Position numbers and translations under genes: made by a program
NCBI RefSeq assembly: GCF_030733205.1
Contig: NZ_JASHJL010000014.1
Span: forward strand, 59,464 to 123,463
Length of the DNA stretch: 64,000 bases
DNA from: Mameliella sp. MMSF_3455
Lineage (GTDB): Bacteria > Pseudomonadota > Alphaproteobacteria > Rhodobacterales > Rhodobacteraceae
Reading direction: 5' to 3'
The notes under the pieces: model-generated
Told to the model about the DNA's origin: nothing
Seen by the model: the letters and a program-made list of their open reading frames with translations, nothing else
Database searches by the model: none
Shown here: positions 48,148 to 57,295 of the stretch, piece after piece
Position numbering within the stretch: position 1 is the stretch's first letter
Layout of the letters: every line of letters starts with the position of its first letter

Positions 48148-51100
48148 TCACGCCGTGATCAGCAGGCGTGCCTGTTCCGCCTTGAGCGCGGCCCGCGCCG
48201 CGGTGTAGGCTCCTCGTCCCGGCGCATTCGACAGTTCCGGGAACAGCGCCAGCAATTCCGCGCGCGGGCCCTCGTCCAGACCGGTCAGCGACAGGTCACC
48301 GGGCTGAAAGCTCTCGGTCCAGGCGCCGTCTGACATGACCAGTTCATGCGCGTCGAACATGAAATGAACATAGGTCACGCCCTCGGCCGGGCTGACCCGC
48401 GAAATGCCGGGGCGCCCGACCAGGTGGCTGGCGGCCACCAGCACCTCGTCCTCGCCGAAAAGCAGTTCGATCGCGGCGCCGGCCATCATCAGGCGGTGCT
48501 GCGGTGACACCAGCATGTCGCGTTCCGGCATGCCGCGTCCCAGCGCACCCGTGGCGATCCGGACGGGGCGCAGCTCCGACATTGCCTCCAGGTCGGCGGG
48601 GCCGATTGTCTTGTCCCCGGCCCATAGCACGCTCTTGTACCCGTTGTCGCGGGTCAAGACACGGTCCCCGGGGAGGATGTCGGCCACATCGACCTCACCC
48701 TTGTTGGTCTTGATCAGGGTGCCGGGGGTGAAACAGGGCGCATAATTTACCTTCTCGATTTCCGAGAAGGTCAGCGTGGACCCGTCCAGCCATTCGACCT
48801 TGCCGGATTCGGCACCTGTCATGGTGATCATGGCCGGCCCCGTGATGTTCAGCGTATCGCCTGCGGTCTCTCCACTCTCGCCACCGGTCACGGTGAGATG
48901 AGTGCCATCCATGTCGTCGGCGCTGGCGTTGAAGACATCGTCACCGCCGTCACCGGATGCGAAATCGCCCGACCCGAGGGTGAACGTATCGGCGCCATCG
49001 CCCCCTTCCAGCGTGTCCGCCCCGCTGCCGCCGACCAGAGAATCCTTGCCCGCGCCGCCCAGGATACTGTCGTCGCCAAGGCCCCCATGCACGGTGTCGT
49101 CGCCCCCGTGGGCCAGGACGGTGTCGTCCTGCGCGCCGCCGATGCCGTCGCCATTGTCGATGAAATCGCCGTCGGGATCGCCTGCATAGCCGGTGTCGAT
49201 GACTTCACCCAGGGCCGTACCCTCGACGGTATGGTCGCCGGAATACAGGGGGATGCCCATTGCGGCCAGTTGTTCGGGGCTTTGCACCTGGGCGATGGGA
49301 ACGCCGATCAGCGTGATGCTTTCGCCGTTGGGGAAAGTCAGGATCGCATGGCCAGAGCCGTCACCCAACGTGTCGGTCACGGTCACGTCCTCTGTCGAGA
49401 CGGGGTTCCCGGACAGGTCCGTCAACGCGCTTACGTCAAGCAGGTCATTGCCCACATTGGCTCCGCCGCCCAGATCGCTTGGCGCGGCAAAGCCCGTCAT
49501 GATGTCTGCGCCAGAGCTGTTGCCAAGCACCAGAGTGTCCTTGCCGGATCCCAGGACGATTGTCTCGATATCGTTGAAGCCGAGTGTGACCGCCCCATCC
49601 GTGACGGTCCCTATCTCGGGGTTCACATGAGACAGGTCGATGGTCAGGTCGTCGGTAACGGCCGAAAGATTCAGCACGTCGCCATTGGTTTCGTCCACGC
49701 CCTCGGCGTCCACGGTGTCGTTGCCGAATCCGTTTTCGATGTGAAAGGTGTCGTCACCCCAGCCACCCCAGAGATAGTCGTCCCCGGCACCGCCATAGAG
49801 CGCGTCCTTGCCGAAAGAGCCGCGCATCCAGTCGTTGCCGTCGCCGCCAATCAGGGTGTCGTCGCCTTCGTTGCCCTCGACCGTGTCGTTGCCCACGCCG
49901 CCGGACACAAAATCGTCTCCGGTTTCGCCGTAGATCGCGTCGCTTCCCGCGTTCCCGGCAATGGAATCGCTGCCCTCGTTGCCATGCAGGCTGTCGTTTC
50001 CGGCCCCGCCCATGATCGTGTCCGCGCCGTCGCCGCCACGCAGCGTGTCGTTGTCAGTGCCACCGTCGATCCGGTCGGCGGCCTGCGTGCCAACGACGGA
50101 GTCGTTCCCGCCGCCGCTCGCGACCGTGATGCCGGTGCTGGCCGGACCGTACTGGGCAAAGAAATCGTCGTTTTGGTCGGTCAGGACGACATGCTCGATC
50201 CCGGCAAAGCTCAGCTTGTCGGTGCCATCTGTCGCTGTGCCCGCCTCGTCGCCGGTCAAGGTCATGTCGATGCCGACGCTCATGTCCGAAAAATCCAGCG
50301 TGTCATGGTCGGTGCCGGTGCTGACGGCCTCACCACCGCGGATCACGTCGGCGCCGAAACCGTCGCTGACGACGATCAGGTCGGCATCTGCACCGCCATC
50401 GATCGAATCCGCATCGGCCCCGCCATGCAGCGTGTCCTGGCCCGTGCCGCCGGCCAGCGTGTCCTCGCCGGCCAGACCATGGACAAGGTCGTCACCCGCG
50501 CCGGCGTCGATCAGGTCGTCCTGTGTTTCCGGGGCGGCGATGACGACGGTCGGCGTGTCGGTAAAGCCCGTGGTGGTAAAGGCATAGTTGGTCCCGATGT
50601 CGCGGGAGGTCATGATGAAGACCAGTTCCTGCTGATCGGAATACCTGAACTGGGCCCAGTGGTTCTGGTCGGTATTGTCCGAACTCGTGTTGTCCGACTG
50701 CGCGCCCAGTTCCTCGCCGCTGTCCGTGGCGGTCAGGTTCGTTGTTGGGGGCGCGGCCAGGCCCAGGCTTTCCACGTCCGCGGTCTGTGCGGTCACACTT
50801 TCGGCTGTGGTGTCGATGTCCTGGAACGTGAAGGTGCCGGTGATCTTGATCGGCTCGCCGGTGACCTGATCATGGAATTCGAACCCCAGCGTGACACCGG
50901 TGCCAGCGTCGACGGCGCCGTCGCGGTTGATGTAGACGGAGTTGTGGTTGAACTCGATCTGGATATCGGGATCGTCTGTGTCGAGGACCGTCAGCCGGGC
51001 CTGCACGACGATGCCTTCGTCCGTGACACCGATGCTGTCATAGACCGCGTACATGCCCACGACGCCGGCGCCGGTGTCGCCGGTTTCGCTGATCACGTTG

Positions 51101-51816
51101 AACTCGAACGAGGACAGCGTCCCGGCGCTGGCCCCCGCGTCCCTGCCGTCACCGTAGATCACGTCGCCGCCACCGCCTGCGCTGATCGTGTCTTGGCCGG
51201 ACCCGCCAGTGATCACATCCGCACCGTCGCCGGTGGTGATGCTGTCCGCCCCGGTGCCGCCGTCGATGGTGTTATCGCCGCCCAGGGCGTCGATCGTGTC
51301 AGCGCCCGTGCCCCCGCGCAGCAGGTCCGAACCCATGTCGGAGCCAAGTGTGTCGTTGCCGTCGCCGCCGATCAGCGTGTTGTCGCCGCCGGTCGCGCTG
51401 GCTAGGTCGGCACCGTCGCCGAGATTGACGAAGTCATCGCCGTCGATGCCCCTGACAGTGTCGTTCCCACCCAGCGCAAAGATTGTGTCGGGCCCCCCGC
51501 CAAGATCGATGGTCTCGCCCTGGTCGCGGCCGGCATAGGAATCCGGACCTTCGGGCAGGATCATGTTCGTGAAGGCTTCGAATTGCGTGGATCCACCCAG
51601 CCGAGCGTCGGGCAAACCGTTGTGCCAGATGTCGCCAACCGTATAGGTGCTTGATCCGTCGGAAATCTGCAGTTCACCGGCTTCGGCGTTGTAGAATACC
51701 GAGTAATTCGCGCCCAGACCCGAGAAATCCAGCGTATGGCCCGAGCTGCTCTGGTGAATATGGCCCCAGAATGAGGGCGAATCCCAATTCGATGCCGTAA
51801 CTACATACCTCGCCAT
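48148..51816 (-). CDS. RTX calcium-binding protein with C-terminal Hint domain, type I secretion target
   Basis: A 1222-residue acidic repeat protein. After a 110-residue head, GGxGxDx-type RTX nonapeptides occur in several blocks; each block folds into a Ca2+-bound beta-roll outside the cell. An all-beta domain is inserted at about residues 255-440. At residue 1028 a Hint domain begins (CFTPGTLI, LPGDRVLT near 1048, VSPQHRLMM near 1103), an intein-like fold common in Rhodobacterales type I secreted proteins; no downstream extein exists. No classical signal peptide is present. GTGAGGA supports the ATG at 51816; no secretion genes are adjacent. Confidence 0.92.
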   Translation of the reverse strand: MARYVVTASNWDSPSFWGHIHQSSSGHTLDFSGLGANYSVFYNAEAGELQISDGSSTYTVGDIWHNGLPDARLGGSTQFEAFTNMILPEGPDSYAGRDQGETIDLGGGPDTIFALGGNDTVRGIDGDDFVNLGDGADLASATGGDNTLIGGDGNDTLGSDMGSDLLRGGTGADTIDALGGDNTIDGGTGADSITTGDGADVITGGSGQDTISAGGGGDVIYGDGRDAGASAGTLSSFEFNVISETGDTGAGVVGMYAVYDSIGVTDEGIVVQARLTVLDTDDPDIQIEFNHNSVYINRDGAVDAGTGVTLGFEFHDQVTGEPIKITGTFTFQDIDTTAESVTAQTADVESLGLAAPPTTNLTATDSGEELGAQSDNTSSDNTDQNHWAQFRYSDQQELVFIMTSRDIGTNYAFTTTGFTDTPTVVIAAPETQDDLIDAGAGDDLVHGLAGEDTLAGGTGQDTLHGGADADSIDGGADADLIVVSDGFGADVIRGGEAVSTGTDHDTLDFSDMSVGIDMTLTGDEAGTATDGTDKLSFAGIEHVVLTDQNDDFFAQYGPASTGITVASGGGNDSVVGTQAADRIDGGTDNDTLRGGDGADTIMGGAGNDSLHGNEGSDSIAGNAGSDAIYGETGDDFVSGGVGNDTVEGNEGDDTLIGGDGNDWMRGSFGKDALYGGAGDDYLWGGWGDDTFHIENGFGNDTVDAEGVDETNGDVLNLSAVTDDLTIDLSHVNPEIGTVTDGAVTLGFNDIETIVLGSGKDTLVLGNSSGADIMTGFAAPSDLGGGANVGNDLLDVSALTDLSGNPVSTEDVTVTDTLGDGSGHAILTFPNGESITLIGVPIAQVQSPEQLAAMGIPLYSGDHTVEGTALGEVIDTGYAGDPDGDFIDNGDGIGGAQDDTVLAHGGDDTVHGGLGDDSILGGAGKDSLVGGSGADTLEGGDGADTFTLGSGDFASGDGGDDVFNASADDMDGTHLTVTGGESGETAGDTLNITGPAMITMTGAESGKVEWLDGSTLTFSEIEKVNYAPCFTPGTLIKTNKGEVDVADILPGDRVLTRDNGYKSVLWAGDKTIGPADLEAMSELRPVRIATGALGRGMPERDMLVSPQHRLMMAGAAIELLFGEDEVLVAASHLVGRPGISRVSPAEGVTYVHFMFDAHELVMSDGAWTESFQPGDLSLTGLDEGPRAELLALFPELSNAPGRGAYTAARAALKAEQARLLITA

Positions 51817-52122
51817 GCCAGCGATCCTCACCTTTACCGAATGGACCCGCCCCAAAGGCCCGTCCCGCCGAAAATTTTCGGCGCTCACCGAGTGACGCCA
51901 ATGATCGCAGGAATGTGGCCGAAGTGGGTCGGATCAAGGGAATTGGCGCTCCGTTTGTTACCCCGTCCGGGGTTAAGATCGCCTTTCTTTCCTGATACGA
52001 ACCCAGTTCTTCGGCGCGCCGTTTGCTCGTTGCCGACTGTCGGCAGCTTGTCTCAAGCCGCAAGTCGTTTTGACGGTTGTCCGACGATGGTCCGGACCCG
52101 CCGTGAAGACAGGAGATGTCGG
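51817..52122. other. Gap between the SARP-like regulator and the RTX gene
   Basis: A 306-base non-coding stretch that must carry the RTX gene promoter. A near-palindrome ACCCCG-TC-CGGGGT (51960-51973) is present and could be an operator or weak terminator stem. No gene or known RNA was seen. Confidence 0.4.
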
Positions 52123-53733
52123 TCAGAGAAGGGCGCGGATCGGTTCCAGCAAACCCTTGTTGCGCAGCGTGCGCACCGGATAGCTGTCGTCGTTCACCAG
52201 CCGATCCAGTGAAAAGCCCGGCTCGATCTTGGCCAGCTTCTCGGCCACGGCTTGGGCCTTGTCCAGTTGTCCTTCAAGGGCATAAAGCGCCAGCAGGTGG
52301 CGGTGGCCCGGCCGGGACAAGGGGGCAGAGCGCACCGCGGCCTCTCCGGCTTCGATCGCCTCTTGCGGGCGGTTGCAGGCAATGGCCACGATGCAGTGAC
52401 CGGTGTCCCAGTAATGTTTGAAAGGCGAGGTGCGCGCGATTCGGCAGGCCCGTTCGGAGGCGCTGAACCCGCCTTCCATGTCGCCCGACAGGATCAGTGC
52501 CTCTGACAGGGATTTCCAGGCAAAGGCGTTGGCCGGGTTCCGTTCCACCGCGTTCTGTGCCAGGTCCAGCACTCCGGCTGTATCGCCAAGCGCCGTGCCG
52601 CGCACCTTGGAGATGATCGCATGGACAAGCACGTTGTCCGGGCTCAGCTCCATCGCGCGATAATGCAGGTCGACGGCCTCTTCCAGCAGGCCCTCCTGGT
52701 CTTCCTCGGCCATTTCCATCATCTGGGTCAGCCGGATCATGCTGGCCCAGGCGAGGTAGATGCCGTTCTCGTCGCGGCGAAAAGCCTGGTCCATCAAGCC
52801 GTAAGCTTCGCGCAGGGCGTCCTTTTCGAACGAGAACATCCGATAAAGCCCCAGCCGCGACAGCGCCGTGGCGCGGGTTTCGGGGCGATCCTTTTCCAGC
52901 ACATGCGGCAGCTTGCCGATGATCTGGTCGGCGGCCTCGAAGACGGTGCGTGACACGTCGATTTCCGCGCTCAGGATATCCTCGAGTCGATCGAGTTGTT
53001 GCAGCTTGGAATAAAGGATGCGTGCACTGGGTTGATGCGTGGCCTTGATGAACAGCGCGTGTCCACCTTCGCCGTTTTCCATCAACTGGGTGCTGACGGA
53101 CACGTCGCTGACCGGGGCGCCCTCGGGCAGGGGCGTGTCCGAATCCGATTGTCGCCAGGCACGGACCTGCTCCGCTATGTTCTCGCCGATCTGGTTGGCC
53201 AGGACCTCGCCCAGCATCCTGTCGCGCCCCGGCGCCTCTGTGCTGGCACGGCAGTTGATCAGGATACCGCGGCTGTCGGTCGGGCTGGCCGAGGCCAGTT
53301 TCGACAAAAGCGCGGCCCGTTCCTGGCGCAACCAGTCCTCGAACTCGGGGTCTCGCACGTCGATGCCCTGCAAGAGTTCGACGCGGTCATCTTCGGGTAT
53401 GACCTCCTCGTGCAGGTCTACGGTAACGGCACGCGGGTCAAGCGTGACCGAGGACCTGTCCGCCCTGATCACCCCGGCCGCCGGGCCAAGCGCATTGCGC
53501 AACTTGGACAGGGCTTGCCTCAGGTTGGCGCTGGCCTGTTCCGGGCCGAAGGTCGACCACAGCTTGTCCTCCAGCCAGCGGCGCGGGCGGGTCATGTCGG
53601 GGCTGAGCGCCAGCATCGCCAGGAGCGCCTGGTTCTTGGCCCCCTTGATGGGCAGCGTCACGCCATCGCCGTCCCGAACCAGGAATGGTCCGAGCACGGT
53701 GATGGTGATCCTCTGGGATGCAGGCGCTGCCAT
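52123..53733 (-). CDS. SARP/BTAD-like transcriptional regulator with TPR region
   Basis: A 536-residue protein with an N-terminal OmpR-like winged helix (ITITVLGPFLVRDGDGVTLPIKGAKNQALLAML, about residues 8-40, then RRWLEDKLWSTFGPEQASANLRQALSKLRNALG, about 50-82), as in SARP/BTAD regulators. The middle (about 100-310) is not recognised. Residues 330-525 hold TPR-like helical repeats (AVDLHYRAMELSPDNVLVHAII; AVERNPANAFAWKSLSEALI). Such proteins control adhesion, secondary-metabolite or secretion genes. GAGGA before the ATG at 53733 sets the start. It lies upstream of the RTX gene and back to back with the haloperoxidase-like gene. Confidence 0.75.
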   Translation of the reverse strand: MAAPASQRITITVLGPFLVRDGDGVTLPIKGAKNQALLAMLALSPDMTRPRRWLEDKLWSTFGPEQASANLRQALSKLRNALGPAAGVIRADRSSVTLDPRAVTVDLHEEVIPEDDRVELLQGIDVRDPEFEDWLRQERAALLSKLASASPTDSRGILINCRASTEAPGRDRMLGEVLANQIGENIAEQVRAWRQSDSDTPLPEGAPVSDVSVSTQLMENGEGGHALFIKATHQPSARILYSKLQQLDRLEDILSAEIDVSRTVFEAADQIIGKLPHVLEKDRPETRATALSRLGLYRMFSFEKDALREAYGLMDQAFRRDENGIYLAWASMIRLTQMMEMAEEDQEGLLEEAVDLHYRAMELSPDNVLVHAIISKVRGTALGDTAGVLDLAQNAVERNPANAFAWKSLSEALILSGDMEGGFSASERACRIARTSPFKHYWDTGHCIVAIACNRPQEAIEAGEAAVRSAPLSRPGHRHLLALYALEGQLDKAQAVAEKLAKIEPGFSLDRLVNDDSYPVRTLRNKGLLEPIRALL

Positions 53734-53886
53734 GTGCTTTCCTCGCAAGTTGCGAAAATCTAGCACCGCCGTGACGGCTCGGCAACGGACGTGAAATTTC
53801 CGTTAACGAATATCCGAATTGGCAGTTAGGCTTTGACCTGTTGCGAGCAGTGCCAAAAACTCTGCCTTAAATTTCACGAGGAAGTC

Positions 53887-54984
53887 ATGCCCGTTTCCGG
53901 CCTATACAATTCGCAGAACTCCCAAAACAGCCAGAATTCGCAAAACTCACAGAATTCACAAAATTCGCAGAACAGCCAGGCGGCGGAAAACTCGCAGGCC
54001 GGGCCGGACAATACCTTTGGCAGTGCCGCTCTGGGCCAGGCGCGGGACGGAACCGTGGGATACTGGGACGGTACGGCGGACCGCGTCCCGAAACAGGACG
54101 GTCGCAGCGGCTGGGACGCGCTGACTGCGATGGCGACCGGTCCCCGGCGGGCGGTGATGGATGCTTGCCTGCAAGGGCTGTTCAACGTCACGCTGGAACC
54201 TGCGGCCAAAGGCAAGCCGGCGACGGGAACCGTGGCATTGGCAGGCGGGCCGCTGGTCACGCTCGAGGCGCCGACAAGCACGTTCCTCGCGGACAAGCAG
54301 CTGCATTACCTGCGCACCTATGCCGACCTGCGTGGCGACCGGCTGAACGAGATCATCATGCAGACGGGCGACATCCAGAGCTTTTTCGCCCTTGTCGGCT
54401 ATATGGCGCCGGATGCCACGAAATGGACGCTGGCGCTGAACCAGGCGATGCTGCGGCTCTGCACCGTGATCGAGATGCCCCTGAAACACGGGTTTGACGT
54501 GGCGCGCCCCATTGCTATGTCCCGCAAGGTGCAGCCGCTGATCCAGACGCCGGGGCATGGCTCATGGCCGTCGGGGCATGCGACCGAGGCCTTTGCCTGT
54601 GCCACGCTGCTGTCGCGGCTGTTCCTGAATGCGCCGGTCGATCCAGTCGAGCAGATCAAAGCGGGCAGCGAACTGTACCGCCACGCCGAACGGATCGGGA
54701 TGAACCGGACGGTGGCGGGCGTCCATTTCCCTACCGACAGCATGGCCGGTGCCGTGCTGGGCGTGACCGTGGCCGAGGCGCTGATCAACCTCCTCGAGGG
54801 GACGCCGCAGACCCGGACGCGCGTTTTCCATGGCGCGGGGTACGACGGGGACTTTACCCTGGCCCGCATGGTCGAGGCATTGGACAACGGCCAGGAGATC
54901 GCCACGGGCACCTTGTCGCTGCCGACGGGGCTGGTGCCGGGCTGGCTGGCCAAGATGTGGGACGAGGCCAAGGAAGAGTGGTGA
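53887..54984 (+). CDS. Vanadium-haloperoxidase/PAP2-superfamily protein with (NSQ)8 N-terminus
   Basis: A 365-residue protein. The vanadate/phosphate-site motifs are complete in order: K200-x6-RP (KHGFDVARP), PSGH (228-231) and N-R274-x5-H280-x3-D284 (NRTVAGVHFPTD). That is the arrangement of vanadium haloperoxidases and PAP2 phosphatases; the soluble, non-membrane chain favours a haloperoxidase. The N-terminus after MPVSGLY is eight perfect NSQ tripeptides, AAE, and one more NSQ. No signal peptide is seen. GAGGAAG sets the ATG at 53887. The converging subtilase follows at 54992. Confidence 0.82.
   Translation: MPVSGLYNSQNSQNSQNSQNSQNSQNSQNSQAAENSQAGPDNTFGSAALGQARDGTVGYWDGTADRVPKQDGRSGWDALTAMATGPRRAVMDACLQGLFNVTLEPAAKGKPATGTVALAGGPLVTLEAPTSTFLADKQLHYLRTYADLRGDRLNEIIMQTGDIQSFFALVGYMAPDATKWTLALNQAMLRLCTVIEMPLKHGFDVARPIAMSRKVQPLIQTPGHGSWPSGHATEAFACATLLSRLFLNAPVDPVEQIKAGSELYRHAERIGMNRTVAGVHFPTDSMAGAVLGVTVAEALINLLEGTPQTRTRVFHGAGYDGDFTLARMVEALDNGQEIATGTLSLPTGLVPGWLAKMWDEAKEEW
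53908..53979 (+). repeat. Eight tandem 9-base repeats coding (NSQ)8
   Basis: Eight consecutive Asn-Ser-Gln units in frame. The codons differ between units (AAT/AAC, TCG/TCC/TCA/AGC, CAG/CAA), so the DNA is less regular than the protein. That points to selection on the peptide and age, not a recent slippage event. Confidence 0.95.
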
Positions 54985-54991
54985 TCCGCGT

Positions 54992-57025
54992 CTAGCTGGC
55001 AGGCAGGAGGTCCGGCAATTCGATCAGGGCCTCGCCCAGCCGCGAGTCCTGCGTTCCGGTCGGCATCAGGTATGCCGGGTCGATATCTTCCAGCCGGGTA
55101 GACGCCGGGTTCTGCGCATTGGTGATGATCCGGGTCGATGACAGGGCCAGGGCGCGTGTCAGGCGGCCCGCTGCGGCGCTTGTGCCCGCCAGTCGCCGCG
55201 TGCTGCCGCTGAGCGTTCCGGATGCCCGGATGCCAGCCGAGAATGGCCCGTTGCCAATCGGGGCGGCGACACTTGGACCGGGCTGGGACCAAGATGCGCC
55301 CTCGCCGCTGTAGGGGGCGGGGCGATAGTTCCGGACTTCCGGCAAAGCAGTCCAGGCGGATGCCTGTGCGGCGCCCACGCTGAACAGCTGCCGACAATTC
55401 GCCGCGACATAGGCATTGTGGCAGCCCGCATCGCATATCGGACCGGTGCCGGGAGCGACATAGGCAGCACGGCTTTCATCCCAGTCATAGGCGGCGGGGT
55501 GGTCGAGATAGCTCTGCCGTCCGCGCACCTCCGCCCCGCGAACCGCGTCGTCTCTCTGAACCTGCAGCAGCACGTCATAGAGGCCTTGCAGCGAAACCGT
55601 CCATGCCCCGGCGGGAGCCACTGGTTCTCCGGCTTTCTGGCCTCGCGTGGGGGCCAATGCCAGAACATAACTGGCGGGTTGTTCGATATCCTTGTCCCGT
55701 TTTCGCGCCGGGACATGGTAGATTCGGGCCAGCGCGGCCCCGTCGTCCCGTTCGAGTGAGCGGATTTCGCCGGGCTTGAGCTGTGCCAGACCCGAGGCGG
55801 TGCCGTCAGGTGCCGTCAGGCCCACCTGCAGGTCCGCAGATGCCCCGTTCCTGCAGTGGATTTCGATGAAGCTGGCGGTCTCGTCGTCGGGTTGTACTCG
55901 CCAGGTCACTTGTGCGGGGCCCTTGGCCGGGCCGAGTTGCGCGACCTGGCTGCTGCGATAGCTGTTGCCAAAGGCCCAGACCAGGCGGACCGGCTGGCCA
56001 GTGGCCTCTTCCCATGTCTGCGCCTCACGGGCCATCTGGTACTCGACGAAATGTGAGCCATCCTTGGGACCCGCCAACACGCCAAGTGAGACGTTGACGA
56101 TGACGGGCGCCCTTGCGTCCACTTGGGCGGCCTGCCGCAGGACCCAGCGCAGTCCCATGACAAGATAGCTTTCGATCCAGGTGCCAGAGGTGTCATCGAT
56201 GCTTTCGGGCGGAAGTTGGACACCCAGCAACGGCCAGTCCCGTGCCGGATCGAGTTCGTCCTCCGGGTCGGCCCCGGCGGCAAGATCAAGGACGTGCGTG
56301 CCATGGGTGGTGCCAAACCCGGTCTCATCGCGGGTCTTGCCGGGGTAGATCGCGGCATTCAGAGCGGCATAGGTCGCGCTTTCGTCGCCTCGTGCTAGCA
56401 GATCGTCGATTTCAGCGGTGTCCAAGATGCGGCCAGCCAGCGTGCCTTTCGGCTTGGTGGCCTGCTGTTCCAGCGCCTGCAGCCAGAGGGCATGAAACCG
56501 CGTGCGCCTTGGCGCAGTGTTCCGGCAGAAGCGCGCGTTCAGAAAGCCAATCCCGTCGTCGATGATCGCGACGATCGGCGCGCCGGGTGTGGGTGAGGGC
56601 GGCACCGGTCCGGCGGGCGCGGGCGGCATCGGATCGTCCGCCATCTGAACCGGGCAGCCCGAGTCGATCACCTCGAACAGGTCGTCGTGCAGGCTATCCG
56701 CCGTGCCGATACGCCTGTAGATCATGTAGTTGTCCCGAAGGTTCGGATGGATGGCGGGATCGTCGATGCGGGCCACAAGCGCTGCAAGTTCGGTGTCGTC
56801 CATCCGTAGGGGCGAGTCCGCCTGCCCGACAAGATCGCGCAGGCGGCGGCGCGCGGCCTGCATGTCATCTGCGGGCTTGAGATGCACGAATAGCGGGGCG
56901 TAATCCGGGCCTCGCTCCGGGCGTGCCGGCGGCAGCATGTCGCGCCGCAGACCGACAAGACGTGACCAGTCAAGGCAGGCATCGCGAAAGGCGTACTCTC
57001 TGGCTTCGGTCCAGCTGTGTCCCAT
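54992..57025 (-). CDS. Subtilisin-family serine protease (S8)
   Basis: A 677-residue protease. The catalytic triad is complete: Asp in IVAIIDDGIG (D156), His in TTHGTHVLDL (H241) and Ser in LAGTSAAAG (S616). The spacing between His and Ser (375 residues) is much larger than in a minimal subtilase, so an inserted domain of about 200 residues lies within the catalytic domain. The first 150 residues form a helical N-terminal region, not a signal peptide, and the protein may stay in the cell. The start at 57025 (MGHSWTEARE) is taken; a longer frame adds 15 residues. It is divergent from the 57296 gene. Confidence 0.9.
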   Translation of the reverse strand: MGHSWTEAREYAFRDACLDWSRLVGLRRDMLPPARPERGPDYAPLFVHLKPADDMQAARRRLRDLVGQADSPLRMDDTELAALVARIDDPAIHPNLRDNYMIYRRIGTADSLHDDLFEVIDSGCPVQMADDPMPPAPAGPVPPSPTPGAPIVAIIDDGIGFLNARFCRNTAPRRTRFHALWLQALEQQATKPKGTLAGRILDTAEIDDLLARGDESATYAALNAAIYPGKTRDETGFGTTHGTHVLDLAAGADPEDELDPARDWPLLGVQLPPESIDDTSGTWIESYLVMGLRWVLRQAAQVDARAPVIVNVSLGVLAGPKDGSHFVEYQMAREAQTWEEATGQPVRLVWAFGNSYRSSQVAQLGPAKGPAQVTWRVQPDDETASFIEIHCRNGASADLQVGLTAPDGTASGLAQLKPGEIRSLERDDGAALARIYHVPARKRDKDIEQPASYVLALAPTRGQKAGEPVAPAGAWTVSLQGLYDVLLQVQRDDAVRGAEVRGRQSYLDHPAAYDWDESRAAYVAPGTGPICDAGCHNAYVAANCRQLFSVGAAQASAWTALPEVRNYRPAPYSGEGASWSQPGPSVAAPIGNGPFSAGIRASGTLSGSTRRLAGTSAAAGRLTRALALSSTRIITNAQNPASTRLEDIDPAYLMPTGTQDSRLGEALIELPDLLPAS

Positions 57026-57295
57026 GTCGATCCCCCCTGATCCCGCACGCGAAATTAGCCATGTCAGCAAAGGTCTTTTTCACCTTCCGGTCAAGGAAGC
57101 GGGGTCCGAGCCTGCCGGGTTTGCGCAGAATTCACGCCACGCGGATAAGCGAACAGTGAGATTTCGTCGGGATTTCATGCCCGTTTCACGCAGGAATTGC
57201 GCGGCAATTGCGGTCTGTTCACGGGCGAAGGTGCATGGTCGGGTTAACGTACGGGCAAGCCGTACAAATGGATGCTTCGGGCTAGGGGAAAGACC

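Noticed and set aside
48898..51405. Long plus-strand open frame of 835 codons opposite the RTX gene
   Set aside because: It mirrors the Gly/Asp repeats on the other strand and has no family pattern, start site or codon bias. It is an antisense shadow of the RTX repeats.
53900..53997. Short tandem repeats that could be mistaken for a CRISPR array
   Set aside because: They are in-frame 9-base units without spacers, inside a protein-coding gene.
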